From Branchiostoma floridae (taxonomy: Eukaryota; Chordata; Leptocardii; Amphioxiformes; Branchiostomatidae): a stretch of 64,000 nt of DNA. Position 1 is the first letter of the stretch. Each line of letters begins with the position of its first letter. Location: assembly GCF_000003815.2 (NCBI RefSeq), contig NW_023365733.1, forward strand, positions 93,449 to 157,448, in the 5' to 3' direction. The notes below the pieces were generated by a model. It worked only from the letters and a program-made list of their open reading frames with translations, was not told where the DNA came from and made no database searches. The translations under genes and the position numbers were made by a program. This document shows, piece by piece, positions 45,401-52,300 of the stretch.

Positions 45401-47170
45401 CAAGTGTATTACATATATATGTTTAAAACTATATAAGCAAAGGTGACTAGCATACAACGGAGGCTGGCAACATAGTTTGGTTCTGCACTGTCCAATGGCG
45501 TGAATAAAGGCAATACAGCAGAAGTAACTCTTTTTAAATGTTTATCTCATAGTGCCCTGTCCAGTGGGAACCAGCTTCAGCAACGGCAAGTGCATGCAGT
45601 GCAACAATGGCACCTACCAAAACGAGACTGGTCAGGTGTACTGCAAGCCCTGTCCCCCTGGCCTGACCACTGAAGGATTTGGAGCATTTGAAGAAGACGA
45701 TTGCATTGGTAAGTTCGGCCGTACTGTGAAAACCTAAAAAGGTTAACAAAAGGCAGAATCGCCTTGATACACAGTGCAATAAATTATTTTAATAAATATA
45801 AGGCTGTAAGCTCTGTTTTGCGTACATGAAAGATGTAAACCGTTTTTAGCTTGTAGAATAATATTTGGAATAAAATAATTAAAGCAAAAATTAGCATCGG
45901 GACTTTCCTCCTTTTGTGTGTTTATTTGTCGATCGATATATGGTCCTTGACAAGGACTGGTACTGTTCAGTCAAAAATCTGTGTCCAATTTTCTGTGTTG
46001 GATATTACAGTTAAACTAGTTCAATAACGACATATTTGTTGTTGGGTTCAAAGTGGATCATATTTTTGTTAGTGTAATCCTGAAGGCATGGACACTATAA
46101 ATACCCAATGCAACCAAGATATTGGGCATTTCAGGGCTATCGCTCATCTGTGTTTCAAGTGCCATCAGACACATTTGTTGCTAAATATGAGATCGAGGGA
46201 AAGTTAAATTGGAGGAGACATAATTGTTATGATAAGCTGAAGTCATATCTGGGACTTAGGATTTCGTCAGATCAAATAACTACAGATAATTATGTTTGCA
46301 ATGCATATTCCGTTTATTTTTTCTGCAGTGGAAACATTTACTGAAGAACCAGTCACCAACATGTTTGAACCTGCGCCTGGTAATGGTATTGTCTGTGTTA
46401 AAAAAATCACTTAATGCGGTAACGTTATATACTTGTCATTTGATTTGTTATACATGTGTTTGTAACTTGTTGTTACATACGTCGTCTACGGTTAAAACGA
46501 AATTTCCATTTATAACGTTAAACAAATTACAAAACACGAAATAATGACATCAAAATGAAATGCTCATCAATATGTATGTTACAGTTTTAAAAGACGATCT
46601 TATAATCTCAAAGTAACATGGATTTGATGAGAATAAGAGAAGCAAAACGTTGAATGATAACATACACGAGAGAATATTTCAAAACGTTGATTTTATGTAA
46701 TTGACAATTTCAGATTCCAGGATACCAGCAGTAGCAGGAACAGCTGGGGCATTCGCTGTCGTGATTCTGGTTGCAGTTGCCATAATTGTGCTTTGCAGAC
46801 GTAAATATCATTTGTCTTATTATGCTTTCTTTGTTTTTACCGTTTTCCTATGAAAAGCTAGAATAACATTCTGATCATAAACGAATGAAGGTTAGAGATC
46901 ATAAGAAAGATATTAAGTTACGTAGTTGATTTTCAAAGCTTCTTAATCATAAAAAGTTTAAAACAACAAAATTTACCTTAGTGAAATAAAAACGTCGCCC
47001 CAACAAGTAGTGGTCTAGATGAATAATAAGTTTTCTACATTTTTTAAACAGGTCATCAGGATACTGAAGCAGCAAGAAACATGAAGCGTCTATTCCGGAT
47101 GCCAAAGAAGCCAGGTTGGGTCAAAGTAGCCAAAGAGGATCATAACACTATCTGTGAAACAGAAATATAG
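19287..47170 (+). CDS. gene 2: membrane-anchored HYR/CCP/GCC2_GCC3/LamG/EGF/TSP1 protein, SVEP1-like (gene span)
   Basis: About 25 plus-strand exons join to about 1,566 residues: signal peptide (1-30), unassigned N-terminal part (31-104), HYR (105-188), CCP (189-259), CCP (260-320), HYR (321-406), CCP (407-484), CCP (485-548), spacer (549-708), GCC2_GCC3 x2 (709-816), LamG/pentraxin-like (817-1058), EGF x2 (1059-1135), TSP1 (1136-1192), CCP (1193-1260), spacer (1261-1429), GCC2_GCC3 (1430-1481), stalk, transmembrane helix (about 1503-1525) and a basic tail. Nearly all junctions are phase 1. SVEP1 shares the HYR-CCP-GCC2_GCC3-EGF-pentraxin set and acts in the matrix; this protein instead ends in a membrane anchor and carries TSP1. 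An assembly gap in intron 1 and one in intron 14 could hide exons. A receptor or adhesion role is inference. Confidence 0.7.
19377..21236. other. gene 2 intron 1, left part
   Basis: No exon or clear repeat recognised. Confidence 0.3.
21237..21818. other. assembly gap, 582 N
   Basis: Run of 582 N. The open frames reported across it are artefacts. Exons of gene 2 could be hidden here. Confidence 1.
22490..22562 (+). repeat. fragment of a dispersed repeat
   Basis: TGTTACGCCGAACGGCGGTTATACC followed by ATAGATACAGATACAG; an inverted relative lies at 26043-26112. Confidence 0.6.
23500..23900 (+). repeat. dispersed repeat, copy 1
   Basis: It shares scattered 10-20-bp blocks in the same order (TAATAGATCTGTT, GAGCCTAAT, CAGGAATGTGT, CCAGTACAATT) with 25020-25440. 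The second copy is diverged; neither has a stable coding frame. Confidence 0.55.
24650..25018 (-). mobile_element. tRNA-derived SINE-like element
   Basis: Read on the minus strand, GAGTTCGAATCC resembles a pol III B box, followed by TGTGCCCTTGAGAAAGGCAC, a phrase common in invertebrate SINEs. Boundaries are approximate. Confidence 0.55.
25020..25440 (+). repeat. dispersed repeat, copy 2
   Basis: Diverged direct copy of 23500-23900. The SINE-like element sits immediately before it. Confidence 0.55.
26043..26112 (-). repeat. fragment of a dispersed repeat
   Basis: Inverted relative of 22490-22562. It ends about 55 bp before gene 2 exon 2. Confidence 0.6.
26168..26297 (+). CDS. gene 2 exon 2: unassigned N-terminal region
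   Basis: Acceptor TTGCTTGTCTTGCAG, donor GTGACG|GTAAGT, phase 0 to 1. It codes 43 residues including [20 protein letters not shown]. The GN..V.D....VLW pattern faintly recalls bulb-type lectin repeats, but that is too weak to assign. Confidence 0.45.
26587..27007. mobile_element. hAT-type MITE, copy 1
   Basis: Ends TAGGGGTGGGTACCGGTACAG and CTGTACCGATACCCAGCCCTA, flanked by a perfect 8-bp target duplication GTTCTGGT (26579-26586 and 27008-27015), the hallmark of hAT transposition. A second copy is at 48334-48782. Confidence 0.9.
27302..27394 (+). CDS. gene 2 exon 3: hydrophobic segment
   Basis: Phase 1 to 1. Contains [18 protein letters not shown], a helix-length hydrophobic stretch followed by KPPPP. 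The donor is CCACCAG|GTTTGT. If unspliced, the frame stops 10 codons later, so this could also be the last exon of a separate short gene. Confidence 0.4.
27395..28160. other. gene 2 intron 3, nothing seen
   Basis: AT-rich; no exon or defined repeat. Confidence 0.35.
28161..28284 (+). CDS. gene 2 exon 4: HYR domain 1, first half
   Basis: [14 protein letters not shown] and [17 protein letters not shown] match the first half of HYR. Acceptor ACACTTGCAG, donor ATC|GTGCGT, phase 1 to 2. Confidence 0.65.
28975..29102 (+). CDS. gene 2 exon 5: HYR domain 1, second half
   Basis: [20 protein letters not shown] then SGNSISCSF is the HYR end. Phase 2 to 1. Joining at phase 2 gives ten residues between the W..P block and PG, the same number as in the single-exon HYR of exon 8. 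The acceptor tract is weak. Confidence 0.6.
29514..29726 (+). CDS. gene 2 exon 6: CCP/sushi domain
   Basis: [11 protein letters not shown] opens it; Cys at [19 protein letters not shown] and VMCRG complete the four-Cys CCP. Phase 1 to 1. Confidence 0.75.
29765..30964. mobile_element. 1.2-kb DNA element with terminal arrays of an 11-bp unit
   Basis: The ends GGTCTCACTAAATACCGAAA and TTTCGGTATTTAGTGAGACC are exact inverted repeats. Each is followed inward by an array of ACCGAAAACA units (29780-29960) or its complement TGTTTTCGGT (30718-30955). The interior has no transposase. Lies in gene 2 intron 6. Confidence 0.85.
31442..31624 (+). CDS. gene 2 exon 7: CCP/sushi domain
   Basis: [20 protein letters not shown], then [17 protein letters not shown] and RCTG. 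Phase 1 to 1. The donor is CACAG|GCAAGT, a GC-AG intron with otherwise perfect consensus. Confidence 0.8.
31799..32056 (+). CDS. gene 2 exon 8: HYR domain 2
   Basis: Complete HYR in one exon: [53 protein letters not shown]. Phase 1 to 1. Confidence 0.85.
32400..32633 (+). CDS. gene 2 exon 9: CCP/sushi domain with long insert
   Basis: [38 protein letters not shown], then an unusually long acidic loop ([11 protein letters not shown]) before PPRCQ. Phase 1 to 1. Confidence 0.75.
32786..34266 (+). mobile_element. non-autonomous repeat with internal ~554-bp duplication
   Basis: It begins TTACCTTCGCCGAGATGGTT and ends GTGGAACTCTAGTTG, the same end types as copies A-C. A block starting near 32848 recurs near 33402 (ACAGCA.ATAACTC.A.AAGCTGT and GTCGTGTTCGAAAATGGT). 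No transposase. In gene 2 intron 9. Confidence 0.7.
34486..34590 (+). pseudogene. dead CCP exon in gene 2 intron 9
   Basis: After an AATTACAG acceptor the phase-1 frame reads [16 protein letters not shown] (34539-34541), [14 protein letters not shown], then TAA. That is a CCP start and second Cys with a stop in between and no second half. A hairpin GCAGCAAAT..ATTTGCTGC (34576-34602) sits at the break. Confidence 0.5.
34662..34853 (+). CDS. gene 2 exon 10: CCP/sushi domain
   Basis: [45 protein letters not shown]. Phase 1 to 1. Close paralogue of gene 1 exon 9. Confidence 0.8.
35243..35722 (+). CDS. gene 2 exon 11: Cys-containing spacer domain
   Basis: A 160-residue exon with [35 protein letters not shown], an Asn/Ser-rich loop and SESFTR-like helix text before [17 protein letters not shown]. 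It sits between a CCP and GCC2_GCC3, as does the second spacer (exons 20-21). I know of no named family; it may match the corresponding SVEP1 segment. Several N-glycosylation sites (NSSE, NLTL, NITG). Confidence 0.65.
35723..36107. other. gene 2 intron 11
   Basis: Nothing coding. Locally GC-rich with GGTCGATTTGCATCGACACC, possibly a repeat fragment. Confidence 0.3.
36108..36269 (+). CDS. gene 2 exon 12: GCC2_GCC3 domain
   Basis: [52 protein letters not shown]: the Cys pattern of ephrin-receptor-like GCC2_GCC3 modules. Phase 1 to 1. Confidence 0.85.
36280..36560. repeat. GT-rich microsatellite
   Basis: Imperfect GT repeat starting about 10 bp after the exon 12 donor; it makes long false frames. 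Confidence 0.95.
36660..36821 (+). CDS. gene 2 exon 13: GCC2_GCC3 domain
   Basis: [49 protein letters not shown]. Phase 1 to 1, same size as exon 12, so likely an exon duplication. Confidence 0.85.
36822..37508. other. gene 2 intron 13, nothing seen
   Basis: AT-rich, no exon or defined repeat. Confidence 0.35.
37509..37755 (+). CDS. gene 2 exon 14: LamG/pentraxin-like domain, part 1
   Basis: [40 protein letters not shown]: the first strands of a concanavalin/LamG-3-type fold. Donor AGAAG|GTATTG, phase 1 to 2. Confidence 0.65.
38340..39230. repeat. 141-bp satellite, about six copies
   Basis: The phrase TTCACGTTTATTTGATCTAA recurs exactly every 141 bp (ends at 38460, 38601, 38742, 38883, 39024). 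It fills the left side of gene 2 intron 14. Confidence 0.9.
39231..39919. other. sequence left of the 100-N gap
   Basis: Intron sequence with no recognised exon or repeat. Confidence 0.35.
39920..40019. other. assembly gap, 100 N
   Basis: Exactly 100 N, the usual placeholder for a gap of unknown size, directly at the edge of a satellite. Confidence 1.
40020..40790. repeat. ~114-bp satellite, about seven copies
   Basis: GCGGATTCAAAGATTAAACA recurs at 40021, 40136, 40249, 40362, about 40460 (short unit), 40574 and 40689. The array runs into the gap, so the true length is unknown. Confidence 0.9.
40791..41669. other. gene 2 intron 14, right part
   Basis: AT-rich DNA, a short TTGTA microsatellite near 41005-41035, no exon. 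Confidence 0.35.
41670..41891 (+). CDS. gene 2 exon 15: LamG/pentraxin-like domain, part 2
   Basis: [32 protein letters not shown] and [12 protein letters not shown] are typical LamG/pentraxin strands. It enters in phase 2, matching exon 14 across a 3.9-kb intron. The 3' end is unsure: GTTA|GTGTCC (41891, phase 2) or GATT|GTTAGT (41887, phase 1). Confidence 0.6.
42111..42367 (+). CDS. gene 2 exon 16: LamG/pentraxin-like domain, part 3
   Basis: [20 protein letters not shown] and the closing CVN..GNALGW and IPSFCDG form the pentraxin-like C-terminal block. The start is uncertain (42029, 42072 or 42111). Leaves in phase 1. Confidence 0.6.
42368..42991. other. gene 2 intron 16, nothing seen
   Basis: No exon or clear repeat. 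Confidence 0.35.
42992..43222 (+). CDS. gene 2 exon 17: two EGF domains
   Basis: [32 protein letters not shown], then [32 protein letters not shown]. Both begin D-D/E-C and resemble Ca-binding EGFs. Phase 1 to 1. The only exon here with two modules. Confidence 0.9.
43410..43580 (+). CDS. gene 2 exon 18: thrombospondin type 1 repeat
   Basis: [20 protein letters not shown] and RTRECINP, ending [10 protein letters not shown]. The WxxWxxW and CSxxCGGG motifs typical of C-mannosylated TSP1 are present. Phase 1 to 1. Confidence 0.9.
43733..43936 (+). CDS. gene 2 exon 19: CCP/sushi domain
   Basis: [48 protein letters not shown]. Phase 1 to 1. Confidence 0.8.
44129..44434 (+). CDS. gene 2 exon 20: second spacer, part 1
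   Basis: [49 protein letters not shown]. It follows a CCP and leads, with exon 21, to GCC2_GCC3, as exon 11 does. The Cys layout and a late beta-strand TVTVEL / VLTIQF suggest homology with exon 11. Phase 1 to 1. Confidence 0.65.
44435..45015. other. gene 2 intron 20, nothing seen
   Basis: No exon or defined repeat. Confidence 0.35.
45016..45216 (+). CDS. gene 2 exon 21: second spacer, part 2
   Basis: [20 protein letters not shown] (helical), then [20 protein letters not shown] and MFYCG. In exon 11 the equivalent text is fused in one exon ([10 protein letters not shown]...TVQCPDGTE...LSCG). Phase 1 to 1. Confidence 0.65.
45553..45708 (+). CDS. gene 2 exon 22: GCC2_GCC3 domain
   Basis: [42 protein letters not shown]. 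Phase 1 to 1. Confidence 0.85.
45709..46328. other. gene 2 intron 22, nothing seen
   Basis: No exon or defined repeat. Confidence 0.35.
46329..46379 (+). CDS. gene 2 exon 23: juxtamembrane stalk
   Basis: Seventeen codons, [16 protein letters not shown], Thr/Pro/Glu-rich. Strong acceptor TTTATTTTTTCTGCAG, phase 1 to 1. Confidence 0.6.
46714..46800 (+). CDS. gene 2 exon 24: transmembrane segment
   Basis: [17 protein letters not shown] followed by Arg: a single-pass helix with a cytoplasmic stop-transfer. Phase 1 to 1. Confidence 0.8.
47052..47170 (+). CDS. gene 2 exon 25: cytoplasmic tail and stop
   Basis: Thirty-eight residues, basic [18 protein letters not shown], then CETEI and TAG. No kinase, ITAM or death motif. 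Confidence 0.75.
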
Positions 47171-48160
47171 ACAATTTTTGGAGGCCCACCAACTAGGCTA
47201 ATGCTGGGATGTCAATATAAAAATCGTACATATTGTCTCATCCAAAATATTTCTAGTTTTAACGCCCTGCTAATATCTTTACCTATCGCTTATGATAGCC
47301 AGACGGTGTCCAATATACTGCCTGCATCAGGGGTATAGGTCCCATTCTCAGGGTATTGTCAACCATTAGTGAGTAGGGGATCTTACAATACTGGAAACGA
47401 GAACCACATACCTGATTCCAAAACGACGAAAACGTAGAAATCGATCAAAGTGACTATACTGTTAATGTAGGAAGATATTTTATCGCCCAGTCACGTATGG
47501 AAGTGAGAAGATTGGAAATGTCCGGCACAGCAAGAAAGAAAAAAAGGCCGGACGAACAAAAACTTGTCCAGAATCTCATCTATATTATCATCATGTAACT
47601 AGCCAAATGCCAACACCGGAGTTTAGTTTTCACGGTTAGACATATGACAATGTTTATATTATAATAACATTAATGACCCGCTACGCAGACTAGGTCGCTT
47701 ATGATGTAGTTGTAGGCATCGGCCATGAATTATAAAAACATAACCATATATTCAATATAGATACTGTTCCGAATAACGCCCTGGTGTTCCGTTAACTCTG
47801 TACGGCGTAAGTGATCATTATGATCAAGTCCTCTTTTGTGCAAGGGACAAATAGATTTAAGTTTAAGCAAAACAACTTGCATAGCAATTAGCAAATAATT
47901 GACACGAAAATAACCTGAGCATTATTATGAGAGATAATGAGGAATAACTCGAAAGATATATGCAGCCAGGAAATACCAATGAGTCATGACGTTTTGATTT
48001 GAATGTTTCATTTATTTTTTCTTTCTACGAATTGTGTAGTGTTAAAAAGACAAGGTATAGCTGCAGCTGCTGTATTTTCCTAAATATACATCAAGCCACG
48101 AGGAAATGTATTTTTGTGTATGTATCTGCTTGAGACAAAATAAAATAACAGTATTCCAAG
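47171..48160 (+). other. gene 2 3' untranslated region
   Basis: No coding frame. An AATAAA-type signal lies at 48139-48144 (CAAAATAAAATAAC), giving a likely 3' UTR near 1 kb. Confidence 0.5.
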
Positions 48161-48226
48161 ACTATCGGATTTTGTTGTATTTTACCATTACATTGTAATG
48201 AATAATACTTGCAGAAATTGCAAAAT

Positions 48227-48876
48227 TACTGTAAATGCATTTAAGTTCGCGGGGATTTGATTTCGCAGTAGCGGGAAAAAGGACTTTTCGCGGTTGTTAA
48301 GTTCACGGTAACACCATAGACTGCAGTCTAATATAGGGGTGGGTACCGGCACAGAAAATTCAGGTCCGGTTCAAGTCCAGAGGATCAGGTCCAGGTTTTT
48401 GACTTGAACCTGGACCTGATTTAGTATGTGAAAACTTGTGAATGGACGATACTTAAAACAATTGTCTATTTTGCTACAAAAATATATTTTGTATAGTATT
48501 CGACTTCCACTGGCGTTTAAAAATTCCTACAAGGCTAACTACGAGTCAGTACGATTGGCTGTAAAAGTTGGTAAAAATGACTAGAGTCTACTCTGCTTCG
48601 CTCTTGTTATTTGCCTAGACCGGTAACCCCGAAAACGTGTGAATGCCTGATAATATAATCACTGTATTTCCCAATCCGTCCAACATCCGGTCCAACATCC
48701 GGTCCACCGGTTTTTCTGGACCGGTCCAATAAGAAAAACCGGTTTTGTACCGGTACACCGTATCGGTACCCAGTTCGGCCTAGTCTAATACCATAATAGA
48801 AAAATGTTCGCGGTGGTTTTAAGTTCGCGGTGAAGTGGTCACCGCGAAAACCGCGAATATTTCTGCATGTACAGTA
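48227..48876. mobile_element. foldback MITE split by a hAT element
   Basis: The left end TACTGTAAATGCATTTAAGT and right end ATTTCTGCATGTACAGTA are inverted. GCGGT-rich arms (TTAAGTTCGCGG, TTCGCGGTGG) are shared. Its own length without the insert is about 190 bp; 48334-48782 is the insert. Confidence 0.75.
48334..48782. mobile_element. hAT-type MITE, copy 2 (nested)
   Basis: Same ends as copy 1 (TAGGGGTGGGTACCGG). Perfect 8-bp target duplication GTCTAATA at 48326-48333 and 48783-48790, inside the older element, so the insertion order is clear. Confidence 0.9.
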
Positions 48877-49162
48877 TCATTCCAAAACGTTTACACTGCT
48901 GTGCTTGTCGGAGTACAATGAATGTGTCAAAAGGGAAGGGAAGGAAATCATGTGTAAACTGTGTGATCTTTATGCAATGTGAACAACAATTCAGCATATT
49001 ACTTGCGTGAACTAAATGTCTAATCCAAAACGGTGGTGTACCAGGATCCCTAGAACATTTAATAGAAACATTAAACTATTAATATTTTGTTTTCTCAAAA
49101 TAAGTGTTGTGGAGAGCTACTTCCAAAACCGGCTTAACATGTGCAATATGGTGATTAGTGAT
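48877..49162 (-). other. gene 3 3' region
   Basis: Short gap between the gene 3 stop and the foldback element. ATTAAA-like text on the minus strand (about 49059) could serve for polyadenylation. Confidence 0.3.
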
Positions 49163-49344
49163 TCATCCTTCACACATGAACTTCCCCAGAGTGTGAAACG
49201 CATATTCCCCGTTACCACCGGTGTCGCCGAAGTTGAGTTGCATGACGGGCAGGGTGCTCTTGTCCGTGATCCAGCCGGAGTCTTCCCGCCAAACTTTGTC
49301 GTTGCTGTCACAGTTACAGGTAAGACTGGGGTTTGCGCACGAAT
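49163..49344 (-). CDS. gene 3 exon q: fibrinogen-like domain, end and stop
   Basis: [62 protein letters not shown]...W..D.G....K..LPV....GDT is the closing motif. The acceptor GACATAAG before 49344 gives phase 1, matching exon p across 6.4 kb of repeats. Confidence 0.85.
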
Positions 49345-52300
49345 CTTATGTCAGGAAAGGACAAAAAGAAGAAGACTTAAGAGGCTCTGTCTGTAAAAAC
49401 CAAGCATAGGGTGGCCAAACTCAAAAAATCAATTTTCCTTAAATTTTGTGTGGTGGTAGGGCCTTGGTCCAAACCTACAAAAATGGCAAAGTTTTAGATC
49501 TGCGGTCACCGGTTGCCATGGCAACGGCTATTTTTCAAAATGGCGGATTTTCACCAAGGGAAGGCATGGTCGCGTCCAAAATAGATCTTCTTTGGACTCC
49601 TGTAGCCCCCACAATTTAACAGATATTTTATTGATTCTCGCATATGTTATTACCCCTATTCTAATGAACAAAATGATATATAGTGATGCTCAAAATGTTT
49701 TTGTAGTCAGGTGCAGCAGATGTTTAAAAATGATGTGTTTTCGTGAATTTCCAAAATTGGCAAAAATCCATTTTTTGACCATTTTTATTGACCATTAGCT
49801 CATTAGCAGGCAAATCAATTTGCTTCATTTTCGGCACAGTTATAGTTTGAACCTTTGTATACATCATATGTAAAAATAAATTTGGGCCTTTTACGTATCG
49901 GACCGTGGTGGCCCCCAGAGTAAACCAATATTTCCATTTCAAGAAAATCGTAACCATAGAATTATTCCTGGAAAAACAGTCATAGCTTACCAGAAATGAA
50001 TCTCATTATCATTGTATGTAACAGAGGAACTTACCTATCACTTCTAAAAGCAGGGTTGTTTTAGATTTTTTTATAATTGCCTTTAAAATGATTTTATTGA
50101 GTTTTTTTGGTCGTTTTTAGACCAAAAAATGTATCTTTTGGCCCCAGCACCCTGGTATTACAACCAAATGACCTGAAATTTGGTATGGGAATGTCCTGGA
50201 CACGTACACACATGGGTTGATAACTGGTTTGCCATATGATAGAACAAAATGCTGAATTTTGTGACTTTTATTGGGCATTTTTGGCCCAAAAACTACATTT
50301 TTGGCCCCAGCACCCTGGTTTTACAACCAAATGACCTGAAATTTGGTATAGGAATGCCCTGGACACATACGCACATGGATTCAATAACACTTTTGGCATA
50401 CTGTTCAATAAAATGCAAAAGTTTGTGATTTTTGGTTTATTTTTCCCCCAAAAAAGTACATTTTTGGCTCCCCTACCCTGGTTTTACAACTGAATGACCT
50501 GGAATTCGGTATAGCAATGCCCTGAACATATGCACACATGGATTCAATAACATGTTTTACATACAGTACAACAAAATGCTTAATTTTGAGATTTATTTTA
50601 CAAAAAAGTCATTTTTTTGCTTCTGTTCCTTGGTTTTCCAAGTAAATAACCGGTAAAAAATCGGTATACAAATGTAGAATCGCATTTGAAATGGCTTTTA
50701 TAACCCGTTTTTGCATACAGTGCAACAAAACGCTTAATGTTGTAATTTTTGGTCATTGTTTTACCCAAAGTACATTTCTGGCTCCTTTTTGTAATTTTTG
50801 GCCCCAAAAGTACATTTTTGGCCCATTAAACCCTGGTTTTCAAAGTAAATGAAATTCGGTATAAAAATGCCCTGGACACATGTACACATAGAGTCAATAA
50901 TAATTTTGGCATACTGTGCAACAAAATGCTTAATTTTGGTCATTTTTTTTACTAAAAAAAAGGTACATTTTTGGCTCCTGTACCCTGGCTTTACCATTGA
51001 ATGACCTGCATTCGGTATTGGAATGCCCTGGACATATGCACTGATGGATCCAATAACAACACGTTTGGCATACAATACAACAAAATGCTTAATTTTGGGC
51101 CATTTTTTTAAAACAAAAAAGTGCATTTTTGGCTCTTGTAGCCTGGTTTCACAACTAAAAAAATTTAGACGACTTGAACTTTGGTATAGGAATGCCCTGG
51201 ACATATGCGCACATATGTCCAGGGCATGCTTGTCATACAGTACAGCGAAATGCTGAATTTTGTGTGTGTTTTTTTGCCATTTTTTTTTACAAAAAAAATA
51301 TTTTGGCTCCTGTAAAAAAACCTGTTTCTCCAATTAAATAATCTGAAATTCGGTATGGGAGTGCCCTGGACACTTTAATAACACTTTTTGGCAATTTACA
51401 ATTTACAAAGACACGTCATCTTTTAACATCTGCTGCACCTCACTACAAAAACATTTCGAGGATAACTTAATATCACTTTTCTTATTAGAATATGGGTAAT
51501 AACATATACGGGAATCAATAGAATATCTCTTACTTTCTGGGGGTTTTTGGAGTCCAGGAGGTAATTTGCCTGTAATGCCTAATAGGGAACAGGAGCTAGA
51601 AATGTACTTTGGGTAAAGCAATGACCAAAAAGTACAACATTAAGCGTTTTGTTGCACTGTATGCAAAAACGGGTTATAAAAGCCATTTCCGATGCGCTCC
51701 TATACCAATTTTTTACCGGTTATTTACTGGTTATTTACCAGGGAACAGGAGCAAGAAAATGACTTTTTTTTTGGTAAAAAAAATGGCAAAAATCTCAAAA
51801 TTAAGCATTTTGTTGTACTGTATGTAAAACATGTTATTGAATCCATGTGTGCATATGTTCAGGGCATTGCTATACCGAATTCCAGGTCATTCAGTTGTAA
51901 AACCAGGGTAGGGGAGCCAAAAATGTACTTTTTTGGGAAAAAAATAAACCAAAAATCACAAACCTTTGCATTTTATTGAACAGTATGCCAAAAGTGTTAT
52001 TGAATCCATGTGCGTATGTGTCCAGGGCATTCCTATACTAAATTTCAGGTCATTTGGTTGTAAAACCAGGGTGCTGGGGCCAAAAATGTAGTTTTTGGGC
52101 CGAAAATGCCCCAAATAAGTCACAAAATTCAGCATTTTGTTCTATCATATGGCAAACCAGTTATCAACCCATGTGTGTACATGTCCAGGACATTCCCATA
52201 CCAAATTTCAGGTCATTTGCTTGTAATACCAGAGTGCTGGGGCCAAAAGATACATTTTTTGGTCTAAAAACGACCAAAAAAACTCAATAAAATCATTTTA

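Noticed and set aside
49724-49957. 77-codon frame, repeated identically at 52427-52660
   Set aside because: Lies in both arms of the palindrome, has no domain, and is kept only because the arms are near-identical.
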